Shown one piece after another: positions 41,996 to 51,603 of a stretch of 64,000 bases of DNA (its first letter is position 1; the number at the start of each line of letters is the position of its first letter). The notes beneath the pieces are model-generated. The model saw only the letters and a list, made by a program, of their open reading frames with translations. It had not been told where the DNA came from and did no database searches. The position numbers and the translations under genes were made by a program. This stretch comes from Blastocatellia bacterium (GTDB lineage Bacteria > Acidobacteriota > Blastocatellia > UBA7656). The stretch lies in the NCBI GenBank assembly GCA_035275065.1, contig DATENM010000064.1, positions 182,755 through 246,754 of the forward strand. Reading direction: 5' to 3'.

Positions 41996-43354
41996 ATGAT
42001 TATTCGGCTAACCGGGATTAAAAGCGAAATGATGAAGCCTGCGGAACACGCCGAATCCGAAGCTCGCGCGTTACTGATTACTCATTATCAGGGACGGGAA
42101 GCTCAAGAGCCTGCGCTCAAGGTCGGCTCAATTGCGGCGCCGGCTCGCGTGGTTCGCATCATTGACCGGCTCAACGTCGGGGGGCCTTCTAAACACGTCG
42201 TTTGGCTGACTGCCGGGCTCAACGCCGAACAGTTCGAGACCACTCTAATATCGGGCACGGTGCCGGCTGGCGAAGATGACATGGGATACTTCGCGCAGGC
42301 GGCGGGCGTCGAGCCGCTGATCATCGAGGAAATGAGCCGCGAATTGAGCTGGCATGATTTAATCGTCGTCGTGAAGCTCGTCGGCCAGTTGCTGAGGCTA
42401 AAGCCGCGCGTCATTCACACTCACAAATCGAAGGCTGGCGCGGCCGGTCGTATCGCCGCGCTCATCTACAAGTGGATGACGCCTTCGGCGCTGTGGCTGC
42501 GCCCGCGTCCTTGTCGCGTCGTGCACACCTTTCATGGCCATATTTTTCACAGCTATTACGGCCCCATGAAGACGCGGCTTTTCATCGCCATCGAGCGGCT
42601 GCTTGCGCGCCTCTGCACAGACTGCATCATCACCATCAGCGAGCAGCAGCGCCGTGAAATCCTTGAGCGGTTTCGCATAGGCCGCGCCCAACAATTCCGC
42701 GTCGTGCCTCTCGGTATAGACTTCGGCGAGGTGGGTGAGCGGCGCGGCCAATTGCGCGCGGAGCTTGGCGTCGCCGACGACGAAGCCCTGGTCGGCATAG
42801 TCGGCAGACTCTCGGAAGTAAAAAACCATGCACTGTTGCTTGAAGCCGCGCGGCGGTTGAGTGAGGGGCAGGCGCACAAAGTGCGTTTCGTTGTGGTTGG
42901 CGATGGTCACCTGCGCCGAAAGTTGGAAAACCTCTCGCGCAAACTGAGCATCGCTGATAAAGTTTCCTTCATCGGTTTCCGCGACGATGCGGCGTCGCTT
43001 TATGGCGACATGGACGTGGTTGCGTTGACTTCTTTGAACGAGGGCACCCCGCTCACGCTGATAGAAGCAATGGCCTGCGGTCGTGCGGTTGCGGCTACGG
43101 AAGTCGGCGGCGTTGTGGACTTGATGGGCGAGCGGCGCGAGACGCGGGCGGGCTTTTCAATCTGGGATCATGGCGTCACCGCGGCTAGCCGGGACGCGGA
43201 AGGCTTCGCTCAGGCTTTGCGGTTCTTGATCGAATGGCCTGAGCTGCGCCGCGAGGCAGGCGCGCGCGGGCGCGCCTTTGTGCGAGTTCGATTTTCGCGA
43301 GAGCGGCTCTTGAGCGACATTGAAGGTCTATACCTGGCGTTGATCAACGGCTAG
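41996..43354 (+). CDS. Family 4 glycosyltransferase
   Basis: 452 aa from ATG 41996; the ATGATG at 42029 is a possible alternative since the first 40 residues are not conserved in type. Acceptor domain: VVRIIDRLNVGGPSKHVVWL, RVIHTHKSKAGAAGRIAAL, VVHTFHGHIFHSYYG. Donor domain: ALVGIVGRLSEVKNHALLLE and TSLNEGTPLTLIEAMACGRA with the E-x7-E motif. The GGPSKHV loop and HTFHGH segment are frequent in GT4 enzymes that act early on undecaprenyl-linked chains. It is 14 nt downstream of asnB. Confidence 0.9.
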   Translation: MIIRLTGIKSEMMKPAEHAESEARALLITHYQGREAQEPALKVGSIAAPARVVRIIDRLNVGGPSKHVVWLTAGLNAEQFETTLISGTVPAGEDDMGYFAQAAGVEPLIIEEMSRELSWHDLIVVVKLVGQLLRLKPRVIHTHKSKAGAAGRIAALIYKWMTPSALWLRPRPCRVVHTFHGHIFHSYYGPMKTRLFIAIERLLARLCTDCIITISEQQRREILERFRIGRAQQFRVVPLGIDFGEVGERRGQLRAELGVADDEALVGIVGRLSEVKNHALLLEAARRLSEGQAHKVRFVVVGDGHLRRKLENLSRKLSIADKVSFIGFRDDAASLYGDMDVVALTSLNEGTPLTLIEAMACGRAVAATEVGGVVDLMGERRETRAGFSIWDHGVTAASRDAEGFAQALRFLIEWPELRREAGARGRAFVRVRFSRERLLSDIEGLYLALING

Positions 43355-43407
43355 CTGCGACAGTTTAAAATCTTAATCCGAGTCGATGACCAGAGGAGGC
43401 AAGGCTG

Positions 43408-44427
43408 ATGAGGGTTCTTATCACAGGAGGTGCAGGGTTCATTGGCTCTCACCTGGCCGAGCGGCATCTTGAGCGCGGCGACGAGGTTTACATCATTGAT
43501 GATCTTTCCACGGGCGCGATGGAAAATATCCAGCACATAAAGAAGCATCCCAAGCTGACCTACCACATCGGTTCGGTCACGGAATCGCAGAACACCGCCG
43601 AGTTTGTGGATTTGTCGGACATCATCTACCACCTGGCCGCCGCCGTCGGCGTGCGGCTCATCGTTGAAAGTCCCGTCAGAACAATCGAAACCAACATTCG
43701 CAGCACGGAGGTGGTGCTGGCGATGGCGGCGAAAAAACGCAAGCGCGTTTTGATAACCTCGACGTCGGAAGTCTATGGCAAACGCAACAACGTGCCGTTT
43801 AGCGAAGACGATGATCTCGTCATGGGGCCGACGAGCAAAGGGCGTTGGAGCTATGCCTGCTCGAAGGCAATTGATGAATTCCTCGCGATTGCTTACTGGA
43901 AAGAGAAGGGCGTGCCGACGGTGATCGCGCGGCTGTTCAACACGGTCGGCCCGCGTCAGACGGGCCGCTACGGGATGGTGATCCCGACCTTCGTCACGCA
44001 GGCGCTTACCGGCCAGGATATAACCATATTCGGCGATGGGTTGCAGAGCCGTTGCTTTACGTATGTTGCCGACGCGGTGGGTGCGCTCATCGGGCTTGCC
44101 GAAGACGCACGCGCAGTGGGCGAGGTCTATAACATCGGCAGCCACGAGGAGGTGACGATTCTCGAGCTTGCCAAGAGAATCAAGTACCTGACCGGATCAG
44201 ACTCGCGCATCATATTCGTCCCTTATGACGAGGCTTACGAGGAAGGGTTTGAAGACATGATACGCCGCGTGCCCGACCTCCGTAAGATACATCGGCTCAT
44301 TGGCTACGCGCCGAAGACTTCGCTCGATGAGATGCTGGCGAACGTCATAGAATATCAGCGGCAGAAGATGGGCGGCGGTTTGGACATCCTGGCGCCACTC
44401 GCGTTTGAGGCAGACACGAATCATTGA
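43408..44427 (+). CDS. NAD-dependent sugar-nucleotide epimerase/decarboxylase-like SDR
   Basis: 339 aa with GAGGAGG before the ATG, the strongest ribosome binding site of this block. TGGAGFIGSHLAE at 6-18, ITSTSEVYG at 116-124, and SYACSK with Tyr149 and Lys153. The strings IDDLSTGAMENIQHI, PVRTIETNIRSTEVVL and ARLFNTVGPRQTGRYGMVIP resemble UDP-glucuronate decarboxylase and UDP-GlcNAc 4-epimerase-like proteins. It would provide a pentose or epimerised hexose donor. It lies directly before the initiating transferase gene. Confidence 0.85.
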   Translation: MRVLITGGAGFIGSHLAERHLERGDEVYIIDDLSTGAMENIQHIKKHPKLTYHIGSVTESQNTAEFVDLSDIIYHLAAAVGVRLIVESPVRTIETNIRSTEVVLAMAAKKRKRVLITSTSEVYGKRNNVPFSEDDDLVMGPTSKGRWSYACSKAIDEFLAIAYWKEKGVPTVIARLFNTVGPRQTGRYGMVIPTFVTQALTGQDITIFGDGLQSRCFTYVADAVGALIGLAEDARAVGEVYNIGSHEEVTILELAKRIKYLTGSDSRIIFVPYDEAYEEGFEDMIRRVPDLRKIHRLIGYAPKTSLDEMLANVIEYQRQKMGGGLDILAPLAFEADTNH

Positions 44428-44607
44428 GGCTTGAAATCGCGGGACGCCGCTTCCCGCCTGCCATCGTCACAGCCGCACCAGTCCGGCACTAATTTGGATT
44501 GCGGCTCGACGGTCACCGCTCGGGGTTTGAGATGAAAGGCGGCGCGCGCGGCGCGTCGCTTCACTGGTCGGTGCGACGCTTCGTGTAAAACTTTCGCAGG
44601 AACGGAC

Positions 44608-46362
44608 ATGAAGATAATCGCAGGAAGCCTCACCACTTTACTGCTCGGGACCATTTTCACTCTGCTCGTTCGAAAATTTGCGAGCGCAAAGGGAATCGTC
44701 GCCGCGCCCAGACAAGACCGATGGCATAACCGCGCGACGGCGCTGCTCGGTGGAGTGGCCATTTATCTGGCCTTCCTGATGGGCTACCTTTTGTTCGGGG
44801 TCAAAAACGAGAGAGTTTACGCGATCCTGGCCGCCGGGTCACTGATGTTTGTGACCGGCCTGATTGATGATCTCAAAAACATCAAGCCATACACCAAGCT
44901 GGTGGTGCAGCTTGCGGCGGCTGCCACGATAGTCTACCTGGGGGTGCAACTGCCTTGGACTAGTTCCCAGCCCGTCAACGATGTCATCACGATATTCTGG
45001 ATAGTCGGCATAACCAACGCGATAAACCTGCTCGATAACATGGATGGGCTGGCGGGTGGCATCTCGCTGATCTCGTGCGTGTACCTGGCCATCACCTTCA
45101 TGTTGAGCGGCCAGACCAGCGAGGCGATGTTGCCGGCCCTGTTGGGCGGCGCGGTGATAGGTTTTTTGTTCTTCAATTTCAACCCGGCCTCAATATTTAT
45201 GGGCGACTGCGGCTCGATGTTTCTTGGTTTCATGTTGAGCGGCATGGCATTGTTGAGCGATTATGGCCGCACGCGCAACCTGACGGCAGTGCTGCTCACG
45301 CCGGTGCTGATCCTGCTGATCCCGATATTCGACACGTCGCTGGTTACCGTGAGCCGTAAGCTTTCGGGCCGCCCGATTTCGCGGGGCGGGCGCGACCATT
45401 CATCGCACAGGCTCGTCGCCCTAGGGGTATCCGAGCGCCGCGCCGTGATGATCCTTTACCTGCTGGCGTTGGTATCAGGGACGCTGGCGCTGCTCGTGAG
45501 GCTCATCCAGGTGGAAGTTGCCCTGCTGCTCATCCCGAGCTTCGCGATCTCGATACTTCTCGTCGGGCTTTACCTCGGCAAGGTGCACGTGTACGAGGAG
45601 GACGAGCAGCCGCCGGACAAAACCATCATCCGCGTGCTGGCGGATTTCTCCTACAAGCGGCGCGTGTTCGAGGTGATCCTAGACATGCTTCTCGTCGTGC
45701 TGGCTTATTATGGGGCGTACCTGCTGCGCTTCGACGGGAACATGCCCGAAGAGCAGAAGAGTATTTTCTTCGGCACCCTGTCGCTCATCGTCGTGGCGCA
45801 CATGCTTTGCTTTTTGCTGGGCGGGGTTTATCGCGGGCTGTGGCGCTATACGGGCATTGACGACTTGATAACGGTCGCGAAATCTGTCGCGATGGGAACC
45901 ATCACGAGCGCGGCAATCACATTTGCGATGGGCAGGTTCAGGACTGCGTCGCGCGCCGTTTTCGTGCTTGATGCGCTGCTCCTCTTCATCTTCGTCGGGG
46001 CGAGCCGACTATCGTTCCGGTTGCTGAGCGTCTTGATAGCGAAGAAGGGGAAAGCACACCCGGGCGCGAAGCCCGTGTTGATTTATGGCGCAGGGGATGG
46101 CGGCGAGATTCTGATCCGCGAGATACTCAACAATCCCGGCCACCGCTGTACACCAATCGGATTTATTGATGACGACGCGCGCAAGGCGGGCAAGCTCATT
46201 CACGGCTACAAGATTTTCAGCAGCAATCATCTGCCTGACCTGATCCGCAGGCACGGCGTCAACGAAGTTTTAGTATCGAGCACGAAAGTTTCGCAAACTA
46301 GGCTCGACCACTTGCGTAGCTTGGGGATGAGCCTCCGGACGATGAATATACGCCTCGAATAA
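44608..46362 (+). CDS. WecA-like phosphoglycosyltransferase fused to CapD/PglF N-terminal domains
   Basis: 584 aa. Residues 1-330 are a MraY/WecA-type polytopic enzyme: GLIDDLKNIKPYTKL, NAINLLDNMDGLAGG, NFNPASIFMGDCGSMFLGF, and the cytoplasmic GGRDHSSHRL. It would transfer a HexNAc- or sugar-1-phosphate to undecaprenyl phosphate and start glycan synthesis. Residues 345-490 are the four-helix membrane domain of CapD/PglF (FEVILDMLLVVLAYYGAYLL, FLLGGVYRGLWRYTGIDDL), and 490-584 a CoA-binding Rossmann module (VLIYGAGDGGEILIREIL, GFIDDDARKAGK). The catalytic SDR domain of CapD is absent; the chain ends at a stop after RTMNIRLE. The tail may sense nucleotide sugar or organise the membrane complex. 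Confidence 0.85.
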   Translation: MKIIAGSLTTLLLGTIFTLLVRKFASAKGIVAAPRQDRWHNRATALLGGVAIYLAFLMGYLLFGVKNERVYAILAAGSLMFVTGLIDDLKNIKPYTKLVVQLAAAATIVYLGVQLPWTSSQPVNDVITIFWIVGITNAINLLDNMDGLAGGISLISCVYLAITFMLSGQTSEAMLPALLGGAVIGFLFFNFNPASIFMGDCGSMFLGFMLSGMALLSDYGRTRNLTAVLLTPVLILLIPIFDTSLVTVSRKLSGRPISRGGRDHSSHRLVALGVSERRAVMILYLLALVSGTLALLVRLIQVEVALLLIPSFAISILLVGLYLGKVHVYEEDEQPPDKTIIRVLADFSYKRRVFEVILDMLLVVLAYYGAYLLRFDGNMPEEQKSIFFGTLSLIVVAHMLCFLLGGVYRGLWRYTGIDDLITVAKSVAMGTITSAAITFAMGRFRTASRAVFVLDALLLFIFVGASRLSFRLLSVLIAKKGKAHPGAKPVLIYGAGDGGEILIREILNNPGHRCTPIGFIDDDARKAGKLIHGYKIFSSNHLPDLIRRHGVNEVLVSSTKVSQTRLDHLRSLGMSLRTMNIRLE

Positions 46363-46366
46363 TCTC

Positions 46367-47035
46367 ATGAGAAGCCTGGCCACGATTCTAACGGTTGCGG
46401 GTCTAGCGGCGATTGGGGCTTTCGTGCCGCTCGCTTCCGCTCCTTCTGAAGGTCGCGGCAAGACAATGTTTGTCGACATCGCCTCTGAGCCAGGGCCTGA
46501 GACGGCGGGCACCCTGGTCGAGGCGAACGACGTTTTCATAAATGGGATCGCCGCCCAATCGGGCATGACCGTGTTGAGCGGGAGCGCCATCAACACAGGG
46601 CCGCGCGGGCATGCGGTAATTTTCTTTGGGCCGCGCGGGCGCGTCGAGCTTCGCTCCGGCTCGGAAACGGCTGTGATGATGGCGCCGGATGGCTTGCGGG
46701 CGAAAGTCCCTTGTAACCGCTCGCGCATTACGATAACGCGTGGCGAAGTGATAGTGAAATCTTCCGACCTCAAGGCACTCAAAGCCGGCGAAGACGGCGT
46801 CTTTGATCGACCAGTCGAAATCGCTATGAGTCCTGGGGTAAGCTTGATGATTGACTGCGACGCGAGCGCGCCTGTGAGCGGTCAAAGCTTGCTGGCCGGT
46901 AGCCGCGGCGGTGCCGGGCAGATCGGACTCGTCGGGCTGGTTCGCGCGGCCCTGGTGATCGCCGAACATATGGCGGTCGGCGATCAGCGATTCCTTCAGA
47001 TGCCACCGCCCGCGGCAGATCCGGTCACGCCTTAG
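46367..47035 (+). CDS. Exported FecR-like domain protein
   Basis: 222 aa. The N terminus is a signal peptide or membrane anchor (LATILTVAGLAAIGAFVPLA). The body has the beta-rich FecR-like pattern: GTLVEANDVFINGIAAQSG, TVLSGSAINTGPRGHAVIFF, GPRGRVELRSGSETAVMM, and RSRITITRGEVIVKS. In other systems FecR-like domains bind partners or glycans in the periplasm. It starts 4 nt after the WecA fusion, so it belongs to the same transcript, and may be a small periplasmic accessory of the glycan machinery. No catalytic residues are recognised. Confidence 0.6.
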   Translation: MRSLATILTVAGLAAIGAFVPLASAPSEGRGKTMFVDIASEPGPETAGTLVEANDVFINGIAAQSGMTVLSGSAINTGPRGHAVIFFGPRGRVELRSGSETAVMMAPDGLRAKVPCNRSRITITRGEVIVKSSDLKALKAGEDGVFDRPVEIAMSPGVSLMIDCDASAPVSGQSLLAGSRGGAGQIGLVGLVRAALVIAEHMAVGDQRFLQMPPPAADPVTP

Positions 47036-47369
47036 CCCTTCCCGCGTCACGCTCATCCGACTGATCACAGCGGGCGATCCGCGAAAAGTTTCACACGGCC
47101 CTTGACTACGTCCTTAAATAGTCGTAGTATGCGGCCCAGACTGAGTTCCTGTTCAAGGAATCACGGTGATCTTAATCAATCAGGTATTGGGCTTGTTTTG
47201 AATCGAGTTCCTTGGGCTATTACGATAGCCTTTCCGGTGTGGACGCTTCGGACAACAGACCTCCAGAGGACTGCTTCTGCGCCTTCTGTGGACAAAATCG
47301 CGATAGTCCCGGCGCGCTTTGACCTGAAAACAAATCCTGCATTCGCCAGGAGCGACGGAGAGCCGCAAA
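47036..47369. other. Intergenic region with promoter before the PPC/HYR gene
   Basis: 334 bases without a convincing gene. The ORF from 47102 runs through the promoter and into the next gene in another frame and has no support. The only clear signal is the promoter at 47102-47130. No terminator hairpin with a T run was found after the FecR-like gene. Confidence 0.5.
47102..47130 (+). promoter_or_regulatory. Candidate sigma70-type promoter for the PPC/HYR gene
   Basis: TTGACT (47102-47107), a 17-nt spacer and TAGTAT (47125-47130), about 240 nt before the ATG at 47370. An inverted repeat ACTACG/CGTAGT (47105-47110, 47123-47128) overlaps both boxes and could be an operator. Confidence 0.5.
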
Positions 47370-49364
47370 ATGAAACACTCAAGCGGGTTCAGCAAAGGCA
47401 AATGGCAGTTGATAGGGCTGGTATTGGCTCTGGCTGCTTTGAAATGCTGGCTGCCAACTCTTGCGCCTGAGCTTAAGAGCGAGGTGCAAGCAAAAACATC
47501 TACACCATTGCAATCCATCTCGCGTGAAGAGCTTGCCGTCACGCAAGCTGAGATGCAACAGGCCATCTTGCAAGAAAAGGCCATCCCTTCGGCGGAGATG
47601 AACCGCATCGTAGACGCCATCGTGAACCGGTATCATGCGCAGCGGGCAGCCCGGTTAGAAACGATCAATCAGCGTCGGATGGAGTTTGAGGCTTCAATCA
47701 GGTCGCTGATCACAGCATTAAATATTGATCCCAGTCGTCTCAAGCAGGACCCTGCGACTGCCGACATGATGGGGGAGTACGACGCGCTTATGGCAGAAAT
47801 GCAGGAGCTCTCGCCAGACGCTCCCGCCTCAGAGCTTGAGCCGAATGATGCGCTGACCACAGCGGACAGGATTGTGACGACTGAATCGCAGAGCGGGACG
47901 CGGACAGGCGTCGCCGGTCGTGGCGATGGGGACTATTACTCGATAGAAGCGCAGGGGGGAAAGGCCCTCTATTTTAGCCTGACGAACAATTCCAACAACC
48001 AGGGCAGGCGGGTCAACGTCAATGTAGAATTACTTTCGGCTGATGGGCTGACCTCGCTCTATTCCTTCGACAGCGACAGCCCGAACCCGACCAAGCCGCT
48101 GCGCTATTCGGTGCCGGAGACAGGGAAATACTTCTTGAGGGTCACGACTTCACCTTCAAGGAGAAGGGCCAGCTATCAATTGTCTGTAAAGCAGCTAGAG
48201 GGTCAGTATTCTGCCGAAGCCGTATCAGGCTGCACGACCTTCAATTTCGAAACAGGCGCGCAGGGGTGGAGCGTCGTGCCTGTCTCTGGTCCTGCTTTGT
48301 GGCACCTGGCGACGACTTGCCGCGCACAGCTTCCGGGCCACAGCACCCCGACCACTTTCTATTATGGCCAGGAGTGTGTTGTCGGCACCTGCGCCACACA
48401 GATTGCCTCCAGGGAAATCTCTGTTGGGTCATTCGCTCCGTCATCGGTTAATACGATAGCTGCAACCTGCTCGGCTACCTGCAACTATAATACCTGTTCG
48501 AGAAACGCGTCGAATCTGGTATCGCCGACCATATCTGCCGTCGGAACGGTGACGCTCAGCTTCAACTACCTGCTCTTTGTTGAGACAGATCCTAGCAAGG
48601 ATCTGGCCAACGTGGATTTCTCAACCGACGGAGGAACAACCTGGACGCCGCTCCTGAGTAAAGCCAACCTGATTAACGACAACAACTGGCACAGTGCGAC
48701 TACATCCTTCTCGGCCGGCGCTACATGCGCTAATGTGCGGGTGCGCTTCCGCTTCGACACGGTTGACCAGCTTCTGAATACCTTTACAGGCTGGCACGTA
48801 GATGATGTGTCAATCTGTAGCACAGACACGACGCCGCCGGTGATTACCTGTCCGGCCAACTTCACTACTACACTTGCCGCTAGTTGTCCGCCCGCCTTAA
48901 GCGGCGTTGTCACATTCCCGCCCCCCATGGCGACAGACAACTGCGGCACGCCCACGGTCAGTTGTAGCCCATCGTCAGGGTCCGCTTTCCCGGTCGGCAC
49001 GACCACAGTCACCTGCACGGCGACCGACACGGCGGGCAATACGGCAAGCTGCTCGTTTACCGTGACAGTCTTCAACGGCTGCTTGCAGGATGATTCCAAT
49101 CCGGGCAATGTCGTGTTGTTCAACACCCTGACGGGCGAGTATCGTTTCTGCTGCAACGGCATGATCTTCACTGGCAAAGGGACGGCGACGGTGCGCGGCT
49201 GCATCGTCGAGATTCAGCACAACCCGTCAGACCGGCGCGTGCTGATTAAAGCGGACTTTTCGCAACTGAAAGGCACCGCCTCGTTACAGTTCCCGCCGGG
49301 CACTACGAAGTGCACGATCACCGACAGGAAAATGACCGATAACTCCTGCCTTTGCGGCACCTGA
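47370..49364 (+). CDS. Secreted multidomain protein with PPC and HYR domains
   Basis: 664 aa. Signal/anchor near residues 13-30 (LIGLVLALAALKCWLP). A helical region covers 45-140. Residues about 150-265 form a pre-peptidase C-terminal (PPC) type domain (ELEPNDALTTADRIV, GDGDYYSIEAQGGKALYFSL, YSVPETGKYFLRVTTS). Residues 275-475 are a Cys-containing jelly-roll-like part (TTFNFETGAQGWSVVPV, WHVDDVSICS). Then an HYR domain, 480-570 (TPPVITCPANFTTTL, DNCGTPTVSCSPSSG, TTTVTCTATDTAGNTAS), and a Cys-rich C terminus. No peptidase domain is seen. It is probably a surface or extracellular adhesive protein; its own promoter and terminator make it a single-gene unit. Confidence 0.78.
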   Translation: MKHSSGFSKGKWQLIGLVLALAALKCWLPTLAPELKSEVQAKTSTPLQSISREELAVTQAEMQQAILQEKAIPSAEMNRIVDAIVNRYHAQRAARLETINQRRMEFEASIRSLITALNIDPSRLKQDPATADMMGEYDALMAEMQELSPDAPASELEPNDALTTADRIVTTESQSGTRTGVAGRGDGDYYSIEAQGGKALYFSLTNNSNNQGRRVNVNVELLSADGLTSLYSFDSDSPNPTKPLRYSVPETGKYFLRVTTSPSRRRASYQLSVKQLEGQYSAEAVSGCTTFNFETGAQGWSVVPVSGPALWHLATTCRAQLPGHSTPTTFYYGQECVVGTCATQIASREISVGSFAPSSVNTIAATCSATCNYNTCSRNASNLVSPTISAVGTVTLSFNYLLFVETDPSKDLANVDFSTDGGTTWTPLLSKANLINDNNWHSATTSFSAGATCANVRVRFRFDTVDQLLNTFTGWHVDDVSICSTDTTPPVITCPANFTTTLAASCPPALSGVVTFPPPMATDNCGTPTVSCSPSSGSAFPVGTTTVTCTATDTAGNTASCSFTVTVFNGCLQDDSNPGNVVLFNTLTGEYRFCCNGMIFTGKGTATVRGCIVEIQHNPSDRRVLIKADFSQLKGTASLQFPPGTTKCTITDRKMTDNSCLCGT

Positions 49365-49451
49365 ATGAAATGAGTCAGACCGCGCCAGCCGCCGCTTCTT
49401 GAATATGAGTGCGCGCCGGCTGGCGCTGCTTGAAATCAGCGCGGAACGATC

Positions 49452-49504
49452 AACACAGGAACTGGAGGAGGGCATATGTCCTCCTCCAGTTCCTGTGTTT
49501 TTTT
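49452..49504 (+). terminator. Strong intrinsic terminator
   Basis: A perfect inverted repeat with 19-bp arms (49452-49470 and 49481-49499, extended by one G-C pair) around an 8-nt loop, followed by seven T. It ends transcription of the PPC/HYR gene and separates it from the convergent minus-strand gene ending at 49609. Confidence 0.92.
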
Positions 49505-49608
49505 GCCCGGCGGCCTGTGGGATTTGCCGGTTACGGCTGAACTGTTCTGCGCACCTTGAATGAGGGTTCACGCAACTCGCGGATCAATTCCAATAGCGGC
49601 GCCTAAAA

Positions 49609-51603
49609 TCATGGCCTCAGGCAACGCCGCTCGATTTCGCTCAACTTTTCAGAGAAATTTGAGAGACTGGTATTCCTGGAGACCGCCGCTTTCGCGGAAG
49701 TAATATAGATATTGGCTTTCTCACAATCACCCTCGTCGGGTATCGTATCAAGCATATGCTCCAAATAAACCGAGGCTTCGTCATCCTTCTTATCCTGCAC
49801 TAAGAGCATCACCAGACGGGCGTTCGCCTCATAGGTAAAAGGGCTGGCATCGACTGCCTGCTTGAGTGTCTCCTCCTCCTTTGCGCGATTATCATTATGA
49901 TAAAAATTAGCCATAACCATATAGGGCTCCGGGTTCGGGGGGTAGGTAGCGATGGCCAGGCGCAAGGCTTTTTCCGCCTTTGGCAATTGCCCTGCCTTCC
50001 AACTAGCCCAGGCGCGCATCGTCAGCAACTGTGATCGCAGCAGAGGCGGATTCCGGGACGCGGAAGCATCCGTACTGGCGTTAGTCAGAGCAAGCCCCTT
50101 CTGTATCAAATCCTCGGCCTCCGTGGGCCTGTTCCGCCCGACGTAGAACCGCGCAAGCGCCACGTAGGCATAGTCGAAGGTTGGATCAAGCTCAAGCGTG
50201 CGCCTAAAGAGGACTTCGGCCTTCTCCGGGTCCCTGCCCTCAAACATGACCGCGAGGTTGTAGGTCGCCCGCGGTGAGTTTGGCGCCGCCTCATAATTCG
50301 CTTTCCACACCGTAAAGTCACTCTCCCAAGTCGTATTGCGTATCACGGTCATTATCGCCAGCGCGACTACGGCAACTCCGACGGCGGCATAGGCAACGCG
50401 CCTCGTCCGCTCGCCCGTGATCTTTGTTATAGCTATTGCTACCAGCAATCCAAAGCTTGCCATAGGAAGATATAGGTAATGATCTGCCACTAGCTCATGG
50501 TGTGGAATGATCTGGCTAACCGGCAGTAGCATGGCAAAGTAAGATAAGATGGCGAACGCCATCAGCTTATGCCTATTTAGCAGCAGAAACCCGCCGATTA
50601 GCGTCGGCAATATGACAATCAGCGAGACGAGGACCCGCCAATCCAGAAGCGATGTGGACGGATCGAAGGCGCCATAATACTGGGCGATGGGGGTGGGATA
50701 GACGAGTTGCTTCAGGTACCAGGCGTGCACCCGTATCACTGTAAGTATCGTGGTATAGAAATTCCCGCCCCAGTAAGACCAATCTTGCCCCCCGGCCCGG
50801 CTGCTGGCTTTCTGGTAAAAGACTGTAAACCAAGCGAAGCCGATGACGGCCAGCAGCAACGCGGCGTAAAGCCATTTGTCTCTGACCAGAACTTTTCGCA
50901 CTGCTTCGACGCTCCGCTTCGCCCAGCTCCCGCTGCCTTCCCCCCACACGTCGCCGAGGTTCCATATGAAAACGACTAACGGCAAACTCACAGCCATTTC
51001 TTTCGACATCAGGCTTATCGCCCATAATGCGAGAAATGCGGCGAAGTGCTTTGCCGAGCGGCTCTGGCGGTACTTGACGTAGCTGTAGAATGCTGCGATG
51101 TAGAAGAAGCTGAACAGCACATCGCGCCTCCCTGAGATGTAGGCCACCGCGTCCGTCTGTATCGGGTGCACGCAAAATATCAGTGCTGCCAGGAAGGCGA
51201 TGACCAGACGATTCGTTAACAGACGAACGAGGAAAAGAATCATTATGGTATTCGCGGCGTGGATAAGAACGTTGGTGAGATGAAACCCGAACGGCCGCGC
51301 TCCCCATAAGCCGAAATCCACCGCGTAGGATATATTTCTCACCGGCCTGTACGAGCTGAAAACTATCGTCAACAGGTTGGCGAAATTCTTTGGCCGGGCG
51401 TTGGTCAGCAGTTGGTGGTCATCAAACACGAAGCCATTCCAAAGGCTGTTTGCGTAGCAAGCAAACGTAATCACTATGAGTAACGCAATAGCCACGTAGA
51501 GGCCTCGCTTGCGGGTCAGCCCAAAGGGCCGGCCGGCATGCGTCGGCGGTCTCGCAGGGGTCTTTTTCTTCAATTGGCGTGTAGGAGTAGTGGCAGTTTT
51601 CAT
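49609..51603 (-). CDS. TMTC-like membrane protein with TPR domain
   Basis: 664 aa from ATG 51603; a longer frame to 51780 would run across the promoter. About ten membrane helices in residues 35-420. The first external loop has FVFDDHQLL with the DD pair typical of GT-C/TMTC proteins, then YISGRRDVLFSFFYIAAFY and ISLMSKEMAVSLPLVV, a well-conserved TMTC-type segment. TPR repeats follow in the C-terminal third (FRRTLELDPTFDYAYVALA, AEDLIQKGLALTN, KAEKALRLAIATYPPNPEPY). Such proteins are membrane O-glycosyltransferases or related factors. It is the only gene on this strand among the surface genes and has its own promoter. Confidence 0.8.
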   Translation of the reverse strand: MKTATTPTRQLKKKTPARPPTHAGRPFGLTRKRGLYVAIALLIVITFACYANSLWNGFVFDDHQLLTNARPKNFANLLTIVFSSYRPVRNISYAVDFGLWGARPFGFHLTNVLIHAANTIMILFLVRLLTNRLVIAFLAALIFCVHPIQTDAVAYISGRRDVLFSFFYIAAFYSYVKYRQSRSAKHFAAFLALWAISLMSKEMAVSLPLVVFIWNLGDVWGEGSGSWAKRSVEAVRKVLVRDKWLYAALLLAVIGFAWFTVFYQKASSRAGGQDWSYWGGNFYTTILTVIRVHAWYLKQLVYPTPIAQYYGAFDPSTSLLDWRVLVSLIVILPTLIGGFLLLNRHKLMAFAILSYFAMLLPVSQIIPHHELVADHYLYLPMASFGLLVAIAITKITGERTRRVAYAAVGVAVVALAIMTVIRNTTWESDFTVWKANYEAAPNSPRATYNLAVMFEGRDPEKAEVLFRRTLELDPTFDYAYVALARFYVGRNRPTEAEDLIQKGLALTNASTDASASRNPPLLRSQLLTMRAWASWKAGQLPKAEKALRLAIATYPPNPEPYMVMANFYHNDNRAKEEETLKQAVDASPFTYEANARLVMLLVQDKKDDEASVYLEHMLDTIPDEGDCEKANIYITSAKAAVSRNTSLSNFSEKLSEIERRCLRP

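Noticed and set aside
47102..47470. 122-codon plus-strand ORF before the PPC/HYR gene
   Set aside because: It begins at the -35 box and overlaps the real gene start in another frame, without a ribosome binding site.
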